DNA of 16,949 nucleotides from CAVUAF01 sp964460655 (GCA_964460655.1 CAYWSH010000070.1:1-16949); one strand, 5' to 3'; shown: positions 8,863-15,008, counted from the first letter of the stretch. Notes: generated by a model from the letters alone, not told the origin. Numbers and translations: made by a program.

Positions 8863-9306
8863 CTATGCAATCACTTCGCGGATGCGCAACACTACGGCGC
8901 GGCACGCCGGCCGCGACTTGGTGATGACCAGGATGGCGTCGTCGCCGCCGATCGTCCCCAGGATCTCTTTCCAACCTTCGCCGTCGATGGCCGCCGCCAC
9001 CGGCTGCGCCGCCCCGGGCGCCGTCTTGATGACCAGCAGGTTCCCTGCCGGCCGCACTTCCACCACAAACTCGCGCAACAAGCGTTCGAGCGACGGTAGC
9101 GTGCGGACGTTCGCGTCCTCGTCCGCCGGCGACATGTAGCCTTCGGGCGTCTTCAGCAGCCCCAGGTCGGCGATGTCGCGCGACAACGTCGCCTGCGTCA
9201 CCCGAAAACCTTCATGGACAAGCGACTTCCGCAGCTCATCCTGGGTCGCGATCGGCTCCGCGGTCACCAGGTCCAATATCCGGCGCTGTCGAATGGCCTT
9301 CGACAC
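8863..9306 (-). CDS. argR: Arginine repressor (ArgR/AhrC family), first gene of the arg operon
   Basis: Arginine-dependent hexameric transcription regulator. With GTG 9306 as start it is 147 residues. It has a winged helix in the N-terminal half (TQDELRKSL, GFRVTQATLSRDI; SRD at 42-44) and the C-terminal arginine-binding/oligomerisation domain with GTIGGDD at 117-123. GTG 9306 is chosen over ATG 9336 for two reasons. GGGAG (9318-9314) sits about 7 nt before the GTG, and MSKAIRQRRILDL...TQDEL then aligns residue for residue with the AhrC N-terminus I remember (25 residues to TQDEL). The ATG 9336 start (157 aa) has no ribosome site, and its first codons are the ARG box itself. Its stop abuts argC. 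The likely circuit is autorepression of the whole operon. Confidence 0.95.
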   Translation of the reverse strand: MSKAIRQRRILDLVTAEPIATQDELRKSLVHEGFRVTQATLSRDIADLGLLKTPEGYMSPADEDANVRTLPSLERLLREFVVEVRPAGNLLVIKTAPGAAQPVAAAIDGEGWKEILGTIGGDDAILVITKSRPACRAVVLRIREVIA

Positions 9307-9319
9307 GACTTCTCTCCCG

Positions 9320-9337
9320 ACTGAATAAATATTCATT
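9320..9337 (-). promoter_or_regulatory. ARG box (ArgR operator)
   Basis: The core TGAATAAATATTCA at 9322-9335 fits the known ARG-box consensus (WNTGAATWWWWATTCANW) at all fixed positions, including the outer W bases. It covers the predicted transcription start of the argR promoter and lies just upstream of the argR ribosome site. No convincing second box is adjacent; 9344-9357 matches only 9 of 14 core positions. Confidence 0.85.
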
Positions 9338-9339
9338 AA

Positions 9340-9368
9340 AAGGTATATTTATGCTCGGGTGCTGTCAA
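9340..9368 (-). promoter_or_regulatory. Promoter of the arg operon
   Basis: A perfect -35 box TTGACA lies at 9368-9363. The -10 box is either TACCTT (9345-9340, 17-nt spacer) or TATACC (9347-9342, 15-nt spacer). Both put the start of transcription near 9333-9336, inside the ARG box, leaving a leader of roughly 27-30 nt before GTG 9306. Confidence 0.65.
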
Positions 9369-9458
9369 CGGGTTTTTGCAGAAAAAAGTTGGCGTCCCGG
9401 GAACCGGTTGGGCGGCTGGATATGCCGCAAGATCGGTGCAATCGTGCAGAGAATGGGG

Positions 9459-9956
9459 CTAGCTCAGGACGACCCCGAACTCCTGCATCACCCTCCGGCG
9501 CCGTCGCATCCGCTCGCGCAGTTCTTCGGTCGCGCGGCGATGGCAGGGGATGCAGAGCGTCCGCAGATTGGCGAGGTCGCACTCACCGCCGCCTTCGGCG
9601 ACCGGCAGGATGTGGTCCGCGTCCCAGGGAGCACGCAGCCGCGCAATCGGAATGCCGAGTTCGGCCGAGCGGCGCTTGCGGCCCCGCCAGTTCAGGCGGC
9701 GCAGCGCGGCACCGAGCTTCATCGTCTCGCAGCCGCACAGCGCGCACACGCCGCGGTCGCGACGAAAGACCTGCTCGCGCAGGTAGCCGGGATCGGTACT
9801 CAGGCGCCATTCGTGTACGCACACGTCCGAACAGAACGTCCGGCGTGGCGGCTCGACTTCGACGCCGCAGCGCCGGCACAACGCCTTGCCGTTCGTACCA
9901 TGCGCAAGCGAGCGGCGCTCGATCCAGCCTCCGGGTTGGCGACGCCGGGTACTCAT
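9459..9956 (-). CDS. HNH endonuclease with N-terminal zinc-ribbon-like Cys motif (ZRANB3-HNH-like)
   Basis: The start is taken as ATG 9956, giving 165 residues. An in-frame ATG at 10046 lies in an inverted repeat and would add 30 residues of repeat-derived sequence. In order, the protein has a basic N-terminus, CRRCG and FCSDVC (two Cys pairs), PGYLREQVFRRDRGVCALCG, and the HNH core WDADHILPVAEGGG..LANLRTLCIPCH. It ends in an Arg-rich helix. The D-H pair, the Asn in LANL and the final H are the HNH metal and catalytic residues; the late Cys pairs probably bind structural zinc. From memory, the order FCS..C..E, YLR..VF...GVC.LC, DHI.PV..GGG, L.NL.TLC..CH matches the C-terminal HNH domain of human ZRANB3. 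It predicts a DNA nuclease, possibly structure-specific; the target is unknown. No methylase or immunity gene is adjacent. Confidence 0.88.
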   Translation of the reverse strand: MSTRRRQPGGWIERRSLAHGTNGKALCRRCGVEVEPPRRTFCSDVCVHEWRLSTDPGYLREQVFRRDRGVCALCGCETMKLGAALRRLNWRGRKRRSAELGIPIARLRAPWDADHILPVAEGGGECDLANLRTLCIPCHRRATEELRERMRRRRRVMQEFGVVLS

Positions 9957-10013
9957 CGGACAGGAATCATCGTTCGTCACGAAGCTGGTCGCGAGTGCCG
10001 TTCCAGGTTCCGC

Positions 10014-10059
10014 ATCCGCGCAATCTGCGGCTTCTATCTGCGTCATCCGCGGTTAAAGG
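10014..10059 (+). repeat. Left arm of a 46-bp imperfect inverted repeat
   Basis: Begins ATCCGCGCAATCTGCGG and ends CCGCGGTTAAAGG. It pairs with the reverse complement of 10070-10115 at about 35 of 46 positions, with a 10-nt spacer (10060-10069). Each arm is built of two related ATCYGCG units. It is a dispersed-repeat type seen in soil bacteria genomes (recollection). Confidence 0.8.
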
Positions 10060-10069
10060 CTCTTCAAAA

Positions 10070-10115
10070 CCTTGAACCGCAGATTTCGCGGATAAAGGCC
10101 GCCGATTACGCAGAT
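10070..10115 (-). repeat. Right arm of the 46-bp inverted repeat
   Basis: The arm runs from CCTTGAACCGCAG to TTACGCAGAT and is the complement of 10014-10059. The pair occupies the gap between the membrane protein stop (10122) and the HNH gene. Because both genes point left, a folded transcript here would separate the two. Confidence 0.8.
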
Positions 10116-10121
10116 CAGAAG

Positions 10122-10715
10122 TCATCGCGGATGCAGTGCGTCTTCGCGCGAGACCGGCACCGCCACCAGGCACAGCGAACTCACCAGCAGCGGGAACCAC
10201 ACCTGCGCCAGCCAGGGCACAGGAATAAGGAAGAGGACATCGACGTCACGCAGGGTGTGCGGCCAGCGTACCGTAGCCCATAGGCCGGCGTAGTACGCGA
10301 TGTCCCACAGCGCGAAGCTCCACAGGAACGTCGCCCAACGCTCGCGACGCCGTGGTGCCGCCAGGCACGCCACCGCGATCAGCATCAGCATGGTCGCAGC
10401 CTCGCGGCAGATCTCAACCGTTATCAGGCTGTGCGGAAAATCGTCGCGCAGTTGCTGCTGGTAATCGGCGGAGAGGCGCTGGACGTCCGCCAGCGTGCCG
10501 TGTTCATAGCCAGGCAGCATTCCCGTTGCGGCGCGCAAGTACACGACCACCGACGCTTCCACGAACCCGAATGCCAGCCCGAACAGCGCGGCGTAGATCA
10601 GCACGTTGCCCGCGAGCGCCAGGCGGCGGCTGCGCCACGCCCACCAGTGAATGACCGGCACCAGCACGAGCAGGTTGACCCACCACGGCTCCGCTATCCA
10701 TCCCACCGTCGGCAT
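10122..10715 (-). CDS. Polytopic membrane protein of unknown function, 197 aa
   Basis: Family not named by me. Hydrophobic stretches are at about residues 12-25 (WVNLLVLVPVIHWW), 33-60 (LALAGNVLIYAALFGLAFGF..VVVYL), 108-119 (MLMLIAVACLAA), 127-147 (ATFLWSFALWDIAYYAGLWA) and 165-189 (LIPVPWLAQVWFPLLVSSLC). That makes five or six membrane helices, with one larger soluble loop (about 62-100) containing GYEHGTLADVQRLSADYQQQ. The motif FVEASVVVYLR (51-61) puts a glutamate in a helix and is the most family-like feature. ATG 10715 is the start; a TACAAT -10 box ends 6 nt before it, so the mRNA is probably leaderless. The gene is divergent from lpdA. No transport or catalytic signature is visible. 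Confidence 0.8.
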   Translation of the reverse strand: MPTVGWIAEPWWVNLLVLVPVIHWWAWRSRRLALAGNVLIYAALFGLAFGFVEASVVVYLRAATGMLPGYEHGTLADVQRLSADYQQQLRDDFPHSLITVEICREAATMLMLIAVACLAAPRRRERWATFLWSFALWDIAYYAGLWATVRWPHTLRDVDVLFLIPVPWLAQVWFPLLVSSLCLVAVPVSREDALHPR

Positions 10716-10721
10716 GGCGCG

Positions 10722-10727
10722 ATTGTA
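10722..10727 (-). promoter_or_regulatory. -10 promoter element (TACAAT) for the membrane protein gene
   Basis: On the minus strand TACAAT ends 6 nt before ATG 10715, placing +1 on the A of the start codon. There is no ribosome site between them. The element is nearly identical in sequence and setting to 663-668 (TTACAATCGC in both). Confidence 0.55.
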
Positions 10728-10763
10728 AGCGCGGCCGCGCGCGGAGCGACGTTCACAGTCTTG

Positions 10764-10769
10764 TACAAT
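10764..10769 (+). promoter_or_regulatory. -10 promoter element (TACAAT) for lpdA
   Basis: TACAAT lies 26 nt before the GTG start of lpdA. With a start of transcription near 10776 it leaves about 20 nt of leader containing the ribosome site GGAG (10786-10789). The -35 region is weak. Confidence 0.5.
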
Positions 10770-10795
10770 CCTCGGTTCTGCTCACGGAGTTGCGC

Positions 10796-12211
10796 GTGCC
10801 CGATACCATCTACGACGTTGCCATCATCGGCGGCGGACCCGCCGGCTACACCGCCGCCATCCGCGCTGGCCAGTACGGCCTGAAGACCGCGCTCATCGAG
10901 AAAGACGCCAGGCTCGGCGGCACCTGCCTGCAGGTCGGCTGCATCCCGACCAAGGCGCTGCTCTTCAACGCCGAGATCTGGGACCACCTGAAGGCCGCGC
11001 AGGAATTCGGCATCGAGGGCGTAGCCGGCGCGAAGCTGAACTGGCCGGCCATCCAGCAGCGCAAGGACAAGATCGTCGCCAAGCACACCAAAGGCCTCGA
11101 ATTCCTGATGCGCAAGAATAAGGTTGACGTGGTCCGCGGCTTCGGCAAGCTCACCGGGCTGGCGAAGGACGACGTCCACACCATCGAACTCAGCGGCGGC
11201 GAGCAGAAACAGGTGCAGGCGCGGCGCGTCATCCTGGCCACCGGCTCGGAAGCCAAGATGCTGCCCGGCATGAAGGCCGGCGAGCGCATCCTGACGAACA
11301 TCGAGATCCTCTCGCTCGGCGCCATCCCGAAATCACTGGCCATCATCGGCGCGGGCGCCGTCGGCGTGGAGTTTGGCTCCATCTATCGTTCGTTCGACAC
11401 CGAGATCACCATCCTCGAAGCGCTACCGCGCCTCGTCCCCGTCGAAGATGAGGATGTCTCGAAGGAACTCGCGCGCGTCTTTCGCAAACGCGGCATCACG
11501 CAGCACGTCGGCGCGAAGGTGGAGAAGGTCGACGAGACGAAGACCGGCGTCGCCATCTCATTCACCACTTCCGAGGGAAAGAAAGAGAAGCTCGAAGTGG
11601 AGAAGCTGCTGGTTGCCGTCGGTCGCAAGCCGAACACCGAAGGCATCGGCCTGGAGAAAACGAAGGTCAAGTCGGACCGCGGCTTCATCGCGACCAACGA
11701 ATGGATGCAGACCGACGAGCCCGGCATCTACGCCATCGGCGACATCGTCGCCGGCCTGCCGCAACTCGCGCACGTCGGCACCATGGCGGGCTTGGTTGCG
11801 GTCGCGAAGATCGCCGGTAAGCCTGCGCGCCCCGTGCGGCGCGACCGAATCCCTGGCTGCACCTACACCGAGCCGCAGATCGGCAGCGTCGGTCTGACCG
11901 AAGCGCAAGCCAAAGAAAAAGGTCGCAAGGTCAAAGTCGGCAAGTTCCCCTTCAGCGCGAATTCAAAGGCGACGATTGTCGGCTCACATGAAGGCTTCGT
12001 GAAGATCGTGAGCGACGAAGAGTACGGCGAGATCCTCGGGGTGCACATCATCGGCCCGCAGGCGACCGAGCTCATCGCCGAAGCCGTCGCAGCGATGGAG
12101 CTCGAAGCCACGGTCGACGACCTCATGTTCACCATCCACGCGCATCCCACGCTCGCCGAAGCGATGCTCGACGCCTACAGCAGCGTGCAAGGCATGGCCA
12201 TCAACGTGTGA
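10796..12211 (+). CDS. lpdA: Dihydrolipoyl dehydrogenase (E3)
   Basis: A flavoprotein that reoxidises dihydrolipoyl groups of 2-oxoacid dehydrogenase E2 (or the glycine cleavage H protein) and makes NADH. The 471-residue length is normal. It shows the FAD loop GGGPAG (12-17), the redox pair Cys44/Cys49 in GGTCLQVGCIPTK (41-53), the NAD loop IIGAGAVGVEFGS and the second FAD motif YAIGDIV. It ends with HAHPTLAEAM, holding the active-site His450 and Glu455 that act across the dimer. CLQVGC replaces the usual CLNVGC, a mild change. GTG 10796 is preferred (GGAG 6 nt upstream) over TTG 10790. Downstream E1, E2 and lipB genes indicate it serves that complex. It has its own promoter and is followed 16 nt later by hicB. 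Confidence 0.96.
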   Translation: MPDTIYDVAIIGGGPAGYTAAIRAGQYGLKTALIEKDARLGGTCLQVGCIPTKALLFNAEIWDHLKAAQEFGIEGVAGAKLNWPAIQQRKDKIVAKHTKGLEFLMRKNKVDVVRGFGKLTGLAKDDVHTIELSGGEQKQVQARRVILATGSEAKMLPGMKAGERILTNIEILSLGAIPKSLAIIGAGAVGVEFGSIYRSFDTEITILEALPRLVPVEDEDVSKELARVFRKRGITQHVGAKVEKVDETKTGVAISFTTSEGKKEKLEVEKLLVAVGRKPNTEGIGLEKTKVKSDRGFIATNEWMQTDEPGIYAIGDIVAGLPQLAHVGTMAGLVAVAKIAGKPARPVRRDRIPGCTYTEPQIGSVGLTEAQAKEKGRKVKVGKFPFSANSKATIVGSHEGFVKIVSDEEYGEILGVHIIGPQATELIAEAVAAMELEATVDDLMFTIHAHPTLAEAMLDAYSSVQGMAINV

Positions 12212-12214
12212 ACG

Positions 12215-12220
12215 TATAAT
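12215..12220 (+). promoter_or_regulatory. Perfect -10 promoter element (TATAAT) for hicB
   Basis: TATAAT begins 3 nt after the lpdA stop and ends 7 nt before ATG 12228. This gives the toxin-antitoxin pair its own promoter and a leaderless or nearly leaderless mRNA. No good -35 box is visible. Confidence 0.6.
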
Positions 12221-12227
12221 AAAAGTC

Positions 12228-12425
12228 ATGAAATACCCCGTTGTACTTGAGAAGACAGAGGAAGGCTTCAGTGTCCACTGCCCCGGCCTTCCTGGCTGCT
12301 GGTCGCAAGGCGACACCGAGCAGGATGCACTCGAGAACATCAAAGATGCGATCGCCGAGTATCTCGCAGCAGTGAAGGACAGTTTGCGTAACGCAGATGT
12401 CCGCGAGGTTGAGATCGCCGGATGA
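12228..12425 (+). CDS. hicB: HicB-family antitoxin
   Basis: A 65-residue protein of the HicB partial-RNase-H fold: MKYPVVLEKTEEGFSVHCPG, then LPGCWSQGDTEQDALENIKDAI. These are the hallmark (E/D)GF..PxLPGC.SQGDT..EAL.N...AI elements. It is the short form, with no C-terminal DNA-binding helix-turn-helix or ribbon-helix-helix, and probably neutralises HicA by direct binding. A perfect TATAAT lies 7 nt upstream and no ribosome site is present. The stop overlaps the hicA start (ATGA), so antitoxin comes first, the reverse of the classical hicAB order. Because the hicA partner is frameshifted, the antitoxin may now be an orphan. Confidence 0.93.
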   Translation: MKYPVVLEKTEEGFSVHCPGLPGCWSQGDTEQDALENIKDAIAEYLAAVKDSLRNADVREVEIAG

Positions 12426-12635
12426 CTCCGAGGATACCTGGCGTATCACCAACGCGCTATACGCGCGTTGCAGAAGGCAGGCTTTCAAGTTATTCGCCAA
12501 GGTAAGCACGTCGTCTTGTCTAACGCCACGCGCTTCGTTACCGTTCCCCGTCACGATCCGGTCAACGCTCGCACGCTCGCGGGAATCGTCGAAGATGCTG
12601 GCTTGTCCGTCGAACAATTCAAGAAGCTGCTGTGA
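12422..12635 (+). pseudogene. hicA: HicA-family toxin, frameshifted
   Basis: ATG 12422 (overlapping the hicB stop) encodes MTPRIPGVSPT, the normal HicA N-terminus, but this frame then hits a stop after RLSSYSPR. The rest of HicA is in another frame: AIRALQKAGFQVIRQGKHVV, then TRFVTVPRHDPVNARTLAGI and EDAGLSVEQFKKLL to TGA 12633-12635. That second part includes the catalytic His in GKH. Restoring a CG dinucleotide in the CCAACGCGC run near 12449-12461 gives a continuous MTPRIPGVSPTRAIRALQKAGF reading, so a 2-nt deletion is the simplest explanation. HicA is a small mRNA-cleaving RNase that binds RNA with a double-stranded-RNA-binding-like fold. Either it is inactivated, or the deletion is a sequencing or assembly error. 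No good internal start is seen. Confidence 0.85.
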
Positions 12636-13381
12636 CCATCAATGTTGTCCAACTCGGCCGCGTGCCCTACGCGCTCGGGCTCAAGCTACAGGAAGAGCTC
12701 GTCGCCGCGCGTAAAGCCGGTACGATCGGCGACACGCTGCTCTTGCTGGAGCACACGCCGGTCATCACCCTCGGGCGCAACGCGAAGATGCAGAACATCG
12801 TCGCCTCGCGCGACCTGCTCGCGACACGTGGCGTCGAACTGTTCGAGAGCAATCGCGGCGGCGACGTCACGTTCCACGGGCCAGGTCAGCTCGTCGGCTA
12901 CCCGATCTTCAATATCCTTGCATTGCAACCGAAACTCGGCGCCGTCGACTTTGTGCGCCGACTCGAAGAAGTCCTGATCCGCGTGTGTGCTGGGGTCGGC
13001 GTTGCCGCGCGGCGCGTCGCTGGGCGCACGGGTGTCTGGACTGAGGTCGCCACCGGCGACGAACGCAAGCTGGCCGCCATCGGCATCCACATCTCGCGTG
13101 GCGTCACGTCACACGGTTTCGCGCTGAACGTCGCGACGGACCTCGATTACTTCAAGCTCATCGTCCCCTGCGGCATAGCCGACAAGCCTGTCACATCTCT
13201 CAGCAAAGAACTGGCACGCGAAATATCGCTTGACGACGTCGCACAAAGCGTTGCGCGCACTTTCGGCCAGCTATTCACCTCGCAGATCCTGTGGGTTGAT
13301 ACCGTCGATGCCCTGCTCGGCCGCAAAGTGGACGTGCCGATGCGGTCTCCACTCAGTGATGAGCACGCGGAGCTGGCATGA
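12632..13381 (+). CDS. lipB: Octanoyl-[acyl-carrier-protein]:protein N-octanoyltransferase (lipoate biosynthesis)
   Basis: Transfers octanoate from ACP to the lipoyl domains of E2 and GcvH, the first step of lipoate assembly before LipA. It is 249 residues. Signature elements are LLEHTPVITLGR (38-49), NRGGDVTFHGPGQLV (74-88), Lys147 in RKLAAIGIHISR (145-156) and Cys180 in VPCGIADKPVTSL; Cys and Lys form the catalytic dyad. The start GTG 12632 overlaps the hicA stop (GTGA) and has only a weak AAG ribosome site, so it seems coupled to the upstream unit; the frameshift in hicA could still leave this stop in use. There is an extra C-terminal tail after about residue 215. Its place between E3 and the E1/E2 genes fits its substrate. 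Confidence 0.96.
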   Translation: MTINVVQLGRVPYALGLKLQEELVAARKAGTIGDTLLLLEHTPVITLGRNAKMQNIVASRDLLATRGVELFESNRGGDVTFHGPGQLVGYPIFNILALQPKLGAVDFVRRLEEVLIRVCAGVGVAARRVAGRTGVWTEVATGDERKLAAIGIHISRGVTSHGFALNVATDLDYFKLIVPCGIADKPVTSLSKELAREISLDDVAQSVARTFGQLFTSQILWVDTVDALLGRKVDVPMRSPLSDEHAELA

Positions 13382-13635
13382 AGCATCCCGATCCGCCCAT
13401 CGACGCCTTTGCCGAAGACGAATCGTGGGACTGGGAGCATTGGCCGGCGAAACGCGCTGAGCTCTTGCAGGCCGTCAACGCGATGCAGCAGCAGTTCGAG
13501 CAGATCGATCGCCCGGAACTCGAAGATCTGCGCCGCGCGGCAGCGAAGTTCATGAGCGACATCAAGAACGTCATAGGCGCCGGCGACGCGGAATACCTCC
13601 GCCTGCATCCCGGCGCCCAGTTCGACGCGAGCTGA
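13378..13635 (+). CDS. Conserved hypothetical protein, 85 aa
   Basis: Family not recognised. ATG 13378 overlaps the lipB stop (ATGA), with GGAG at 13369-13372 placed 5 nt upstream, so it is translated with lipB. The protein is acidic and Trp-rich at the start (DESWDWEHWPAKR, about 14-26), then largely helical (LLQAVNAMQQQFEQID and LEDLRRAAAKFMSDI), with coiled-coil character. No membrane segment or cysteine is present. Coupling to lipB suggests some link to lipoylation or to the dehydrogenase complex, but nothing in the protein shows a function. Confidence 0.75.
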   Translation: MKHPDPPIDAFAEDESWDWEHWPAKRAELLQAVNAMQQQFEQIDRPELEDLRRAAAKFMSDIKNVIGAGDAEYLRLHPGAQFDAS

Positions 13636-13642
13636 AACACAT

Positions 13643-13709
13643 CTACAGGGAGGAGCGGAGGATGAGAGGATTGTTCGTAAGTCCTCCCACCCTCCCTTCC
13701 TCCCTATAG
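13643..13709 (+). repeat. 28-bp imperfect inverted repeat between lipB unit and E1-alpha gene
   Basis: CTACAGGGAGGAGCGGAGG.. (13643-13670) pairs with the reverse complement of 13682-13709 at about 23 of 28 positions, with an 11-nt loop. The right side is followed by TATAGGTTTTGCCTTT, a weak T-rich run. It could end the lipB transcript, though the purine/pyrimidine skew of the arms is more like a mobile repeat. Confidence 0.7.
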
Positions 13710-13755
13710 GTTTTGCCTTTACTGCAAATGTTGTAACCTCGACTCCTCAGGCCTC

Positions 13756-15003
13756 ATGGCGAAGTCCAAACCATCTCCGAACGGCGCACCGGCCGCTAAC
13801 TCCACGCCCGCCATCGCTGACTGGCGACTGGAAAAACCGGACTTCCGCGTCGAGCAGGTCACCACGACAGACGGCGTGCGCTACGAAGTCCGCGGCGATC
13901 TCTCCGCCGCGCCGCCGCCCATTCGCGATTCGAAATACCTGAAAGCGCAGCAATGCGTCGAGATCTACCGCTGGATGCACCTGAACCGCCGCATGGAGCA
14001 GGCGCTCGAGAACCTTTACAAGCAGAGCAAAGTTGTCGGCGGCGTTTATTTCGGGCTCGGGCAGGAAGGCTGCTCGTGCGCCGCGGCGTACGCGCTCCAG
14101 AAAGACGACTGGTTCGGCCCCATGATCCGCAACCAGGGCGCCATCCTCGTGCGCGGCTGGCGCGCGCGCGACGTCATGATGCAGTACATGGCGAAGGCCG
14201 GCTCGCCGTCGCATGGCAAAGACGCGAACACGCACTTCGGCGACATCATCGAGCGCAATCAGGTCGCGCCCATCTCGATGCTCGGCGACCACATCCCCAT
14301 ACTCGCCGGCGTCGCGCTCGGTGCGCGGCTGCAAGGCAAGCACATCGCGTGCTTGACGTGGATCGGCGATGGCGGCCAATCCACCGGCGTGACGTATGAA
14401 GGATTTAACTTCGCCGCGGTGCAGAAGCTCGGCGTCATCCTGATCGTCGAAAGCAATCTGTGGGCTTACTCCACGCCGACGGAGATGCAGGTCGGCGTGC
14501 GCGACCTCGCGCAGCGTGCGCCGGGCTACGGCGTGCCGGGCGTGATCGTCGACGGCACCGATCCGTGCATGGTCTATGACGCGACGCACGAAGCCTGCGA
14601 GCGCGCGCGACGCGGCGAAGGCCCTACGCTCATCGAAGCCAAGATGATGCGCATGAAGGGCCACGCCATCCATGACGCCGCCGGCTACGTTCCCAAGCCG
14701 CTGTTCGAATTCTGGCAGCGCCGCGATCCCATCGCGCGCATGGAGAAGTATCTGCTCGCGAAGAAGTGGCTCACGCCACAACAGAATGAAGAGTTGATCG
14801 CCGGCGTCGAACGCGAACTCGACGCCGACCGCGAATTCGCCGACAAATCGCCGCTGCCGCAACCCGAAGAAGCCGCGCACGGCGTGCTCTGCGAAGACGG
14901 TTGTCATTCGGTCGCGCCGAAATATGGCGGCGTAAAGGCGGCAAAGTCATCGACTGCGGGAACCAAGCCGAGACAGGGCGAAGCTGCCCTGCACTACAAA
15001 TAA
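13756..15003 (+). CDS. pdhA: 2-oxoacid dehydrogenase E1 alpha subunit (pyruvate dehydrogenase type)
   Basis: With the beta subunit, decarboxylates a 2-oxoacid using thiamine diphosphate and loads the acyl group on E2 lipoate. It is 415 residues. It opens with a low-complexity Lys/Pro/Ala start (1-20), then MHLNRRMEQALENLYKQ, GLGQEGCSCAAAYAL, and the THDP/Mg motif GDGGQSTG (204-211) through Asn234. The phosphorylation-loop segment MRMKGHAIHDAAGYVP (298-313) follows. In the cofactor motif the usual closing NN is SN (ESNLWAYS). The C-terminal 40 residues are low-complexity. ATG 13756 has no strong ribosome site. The beta gene follows after 5 nt. A branched-chain substrate cannot be excluded from sequence; pyruvate is favoured by the neighbouring lpdA and lipB. 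Confidence 0.92.
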   Translation: MAKSKPSPNGAPAANSTPAIADWRLEKPDFRVEQVTTTDGVRYEVRGDLSAAPPPIRDSKYLKAQQCVEIYRWMHLNRRMEQALENLYKQSKVVGGVYFGLGQEGCSCAAAYALQKDDWFGPMIRNQGAILVRGWRARDVMMQYMAKAGSPSHGKDANTHFGDIIERNQVAPISMLGDHIPILAGVALGARLQGKHIACLTWIGDGGQSTGVTYEGFNFAAVQKLGVILIVESNLWAYSTPTEMQVGVRDLAQRAPGYGVPGVIVDGTDPCMVYDATHEACERARRGEGPTLIEAKMMRMKGHAIHDAAGYVPKPLFEFWQRRDPIARMEKYLLAKKWLTPQQNEELIAGVERELDADREFADKSPLPQPEEAAHGVLCEDGCHSVAPKYGGVKAAKSSTAGTKPRQGEAALHYK

Positions 15004-15008
15004 CAACC

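Noticed and set aside
9344..9357. Possible second ARG box next to the operator
   Set aside because: Only 9 of 14 core positions fit, with a 4-bp rather than 3-bp gap; not reported as a site.
13747..14907. 386-aa minus-strand open frame opposite the E1-alpha gene
   Set aside because: Antisense shadow, rich in Arg/His/Ala with no motif, while the plus frame is a clear E1 alpha.
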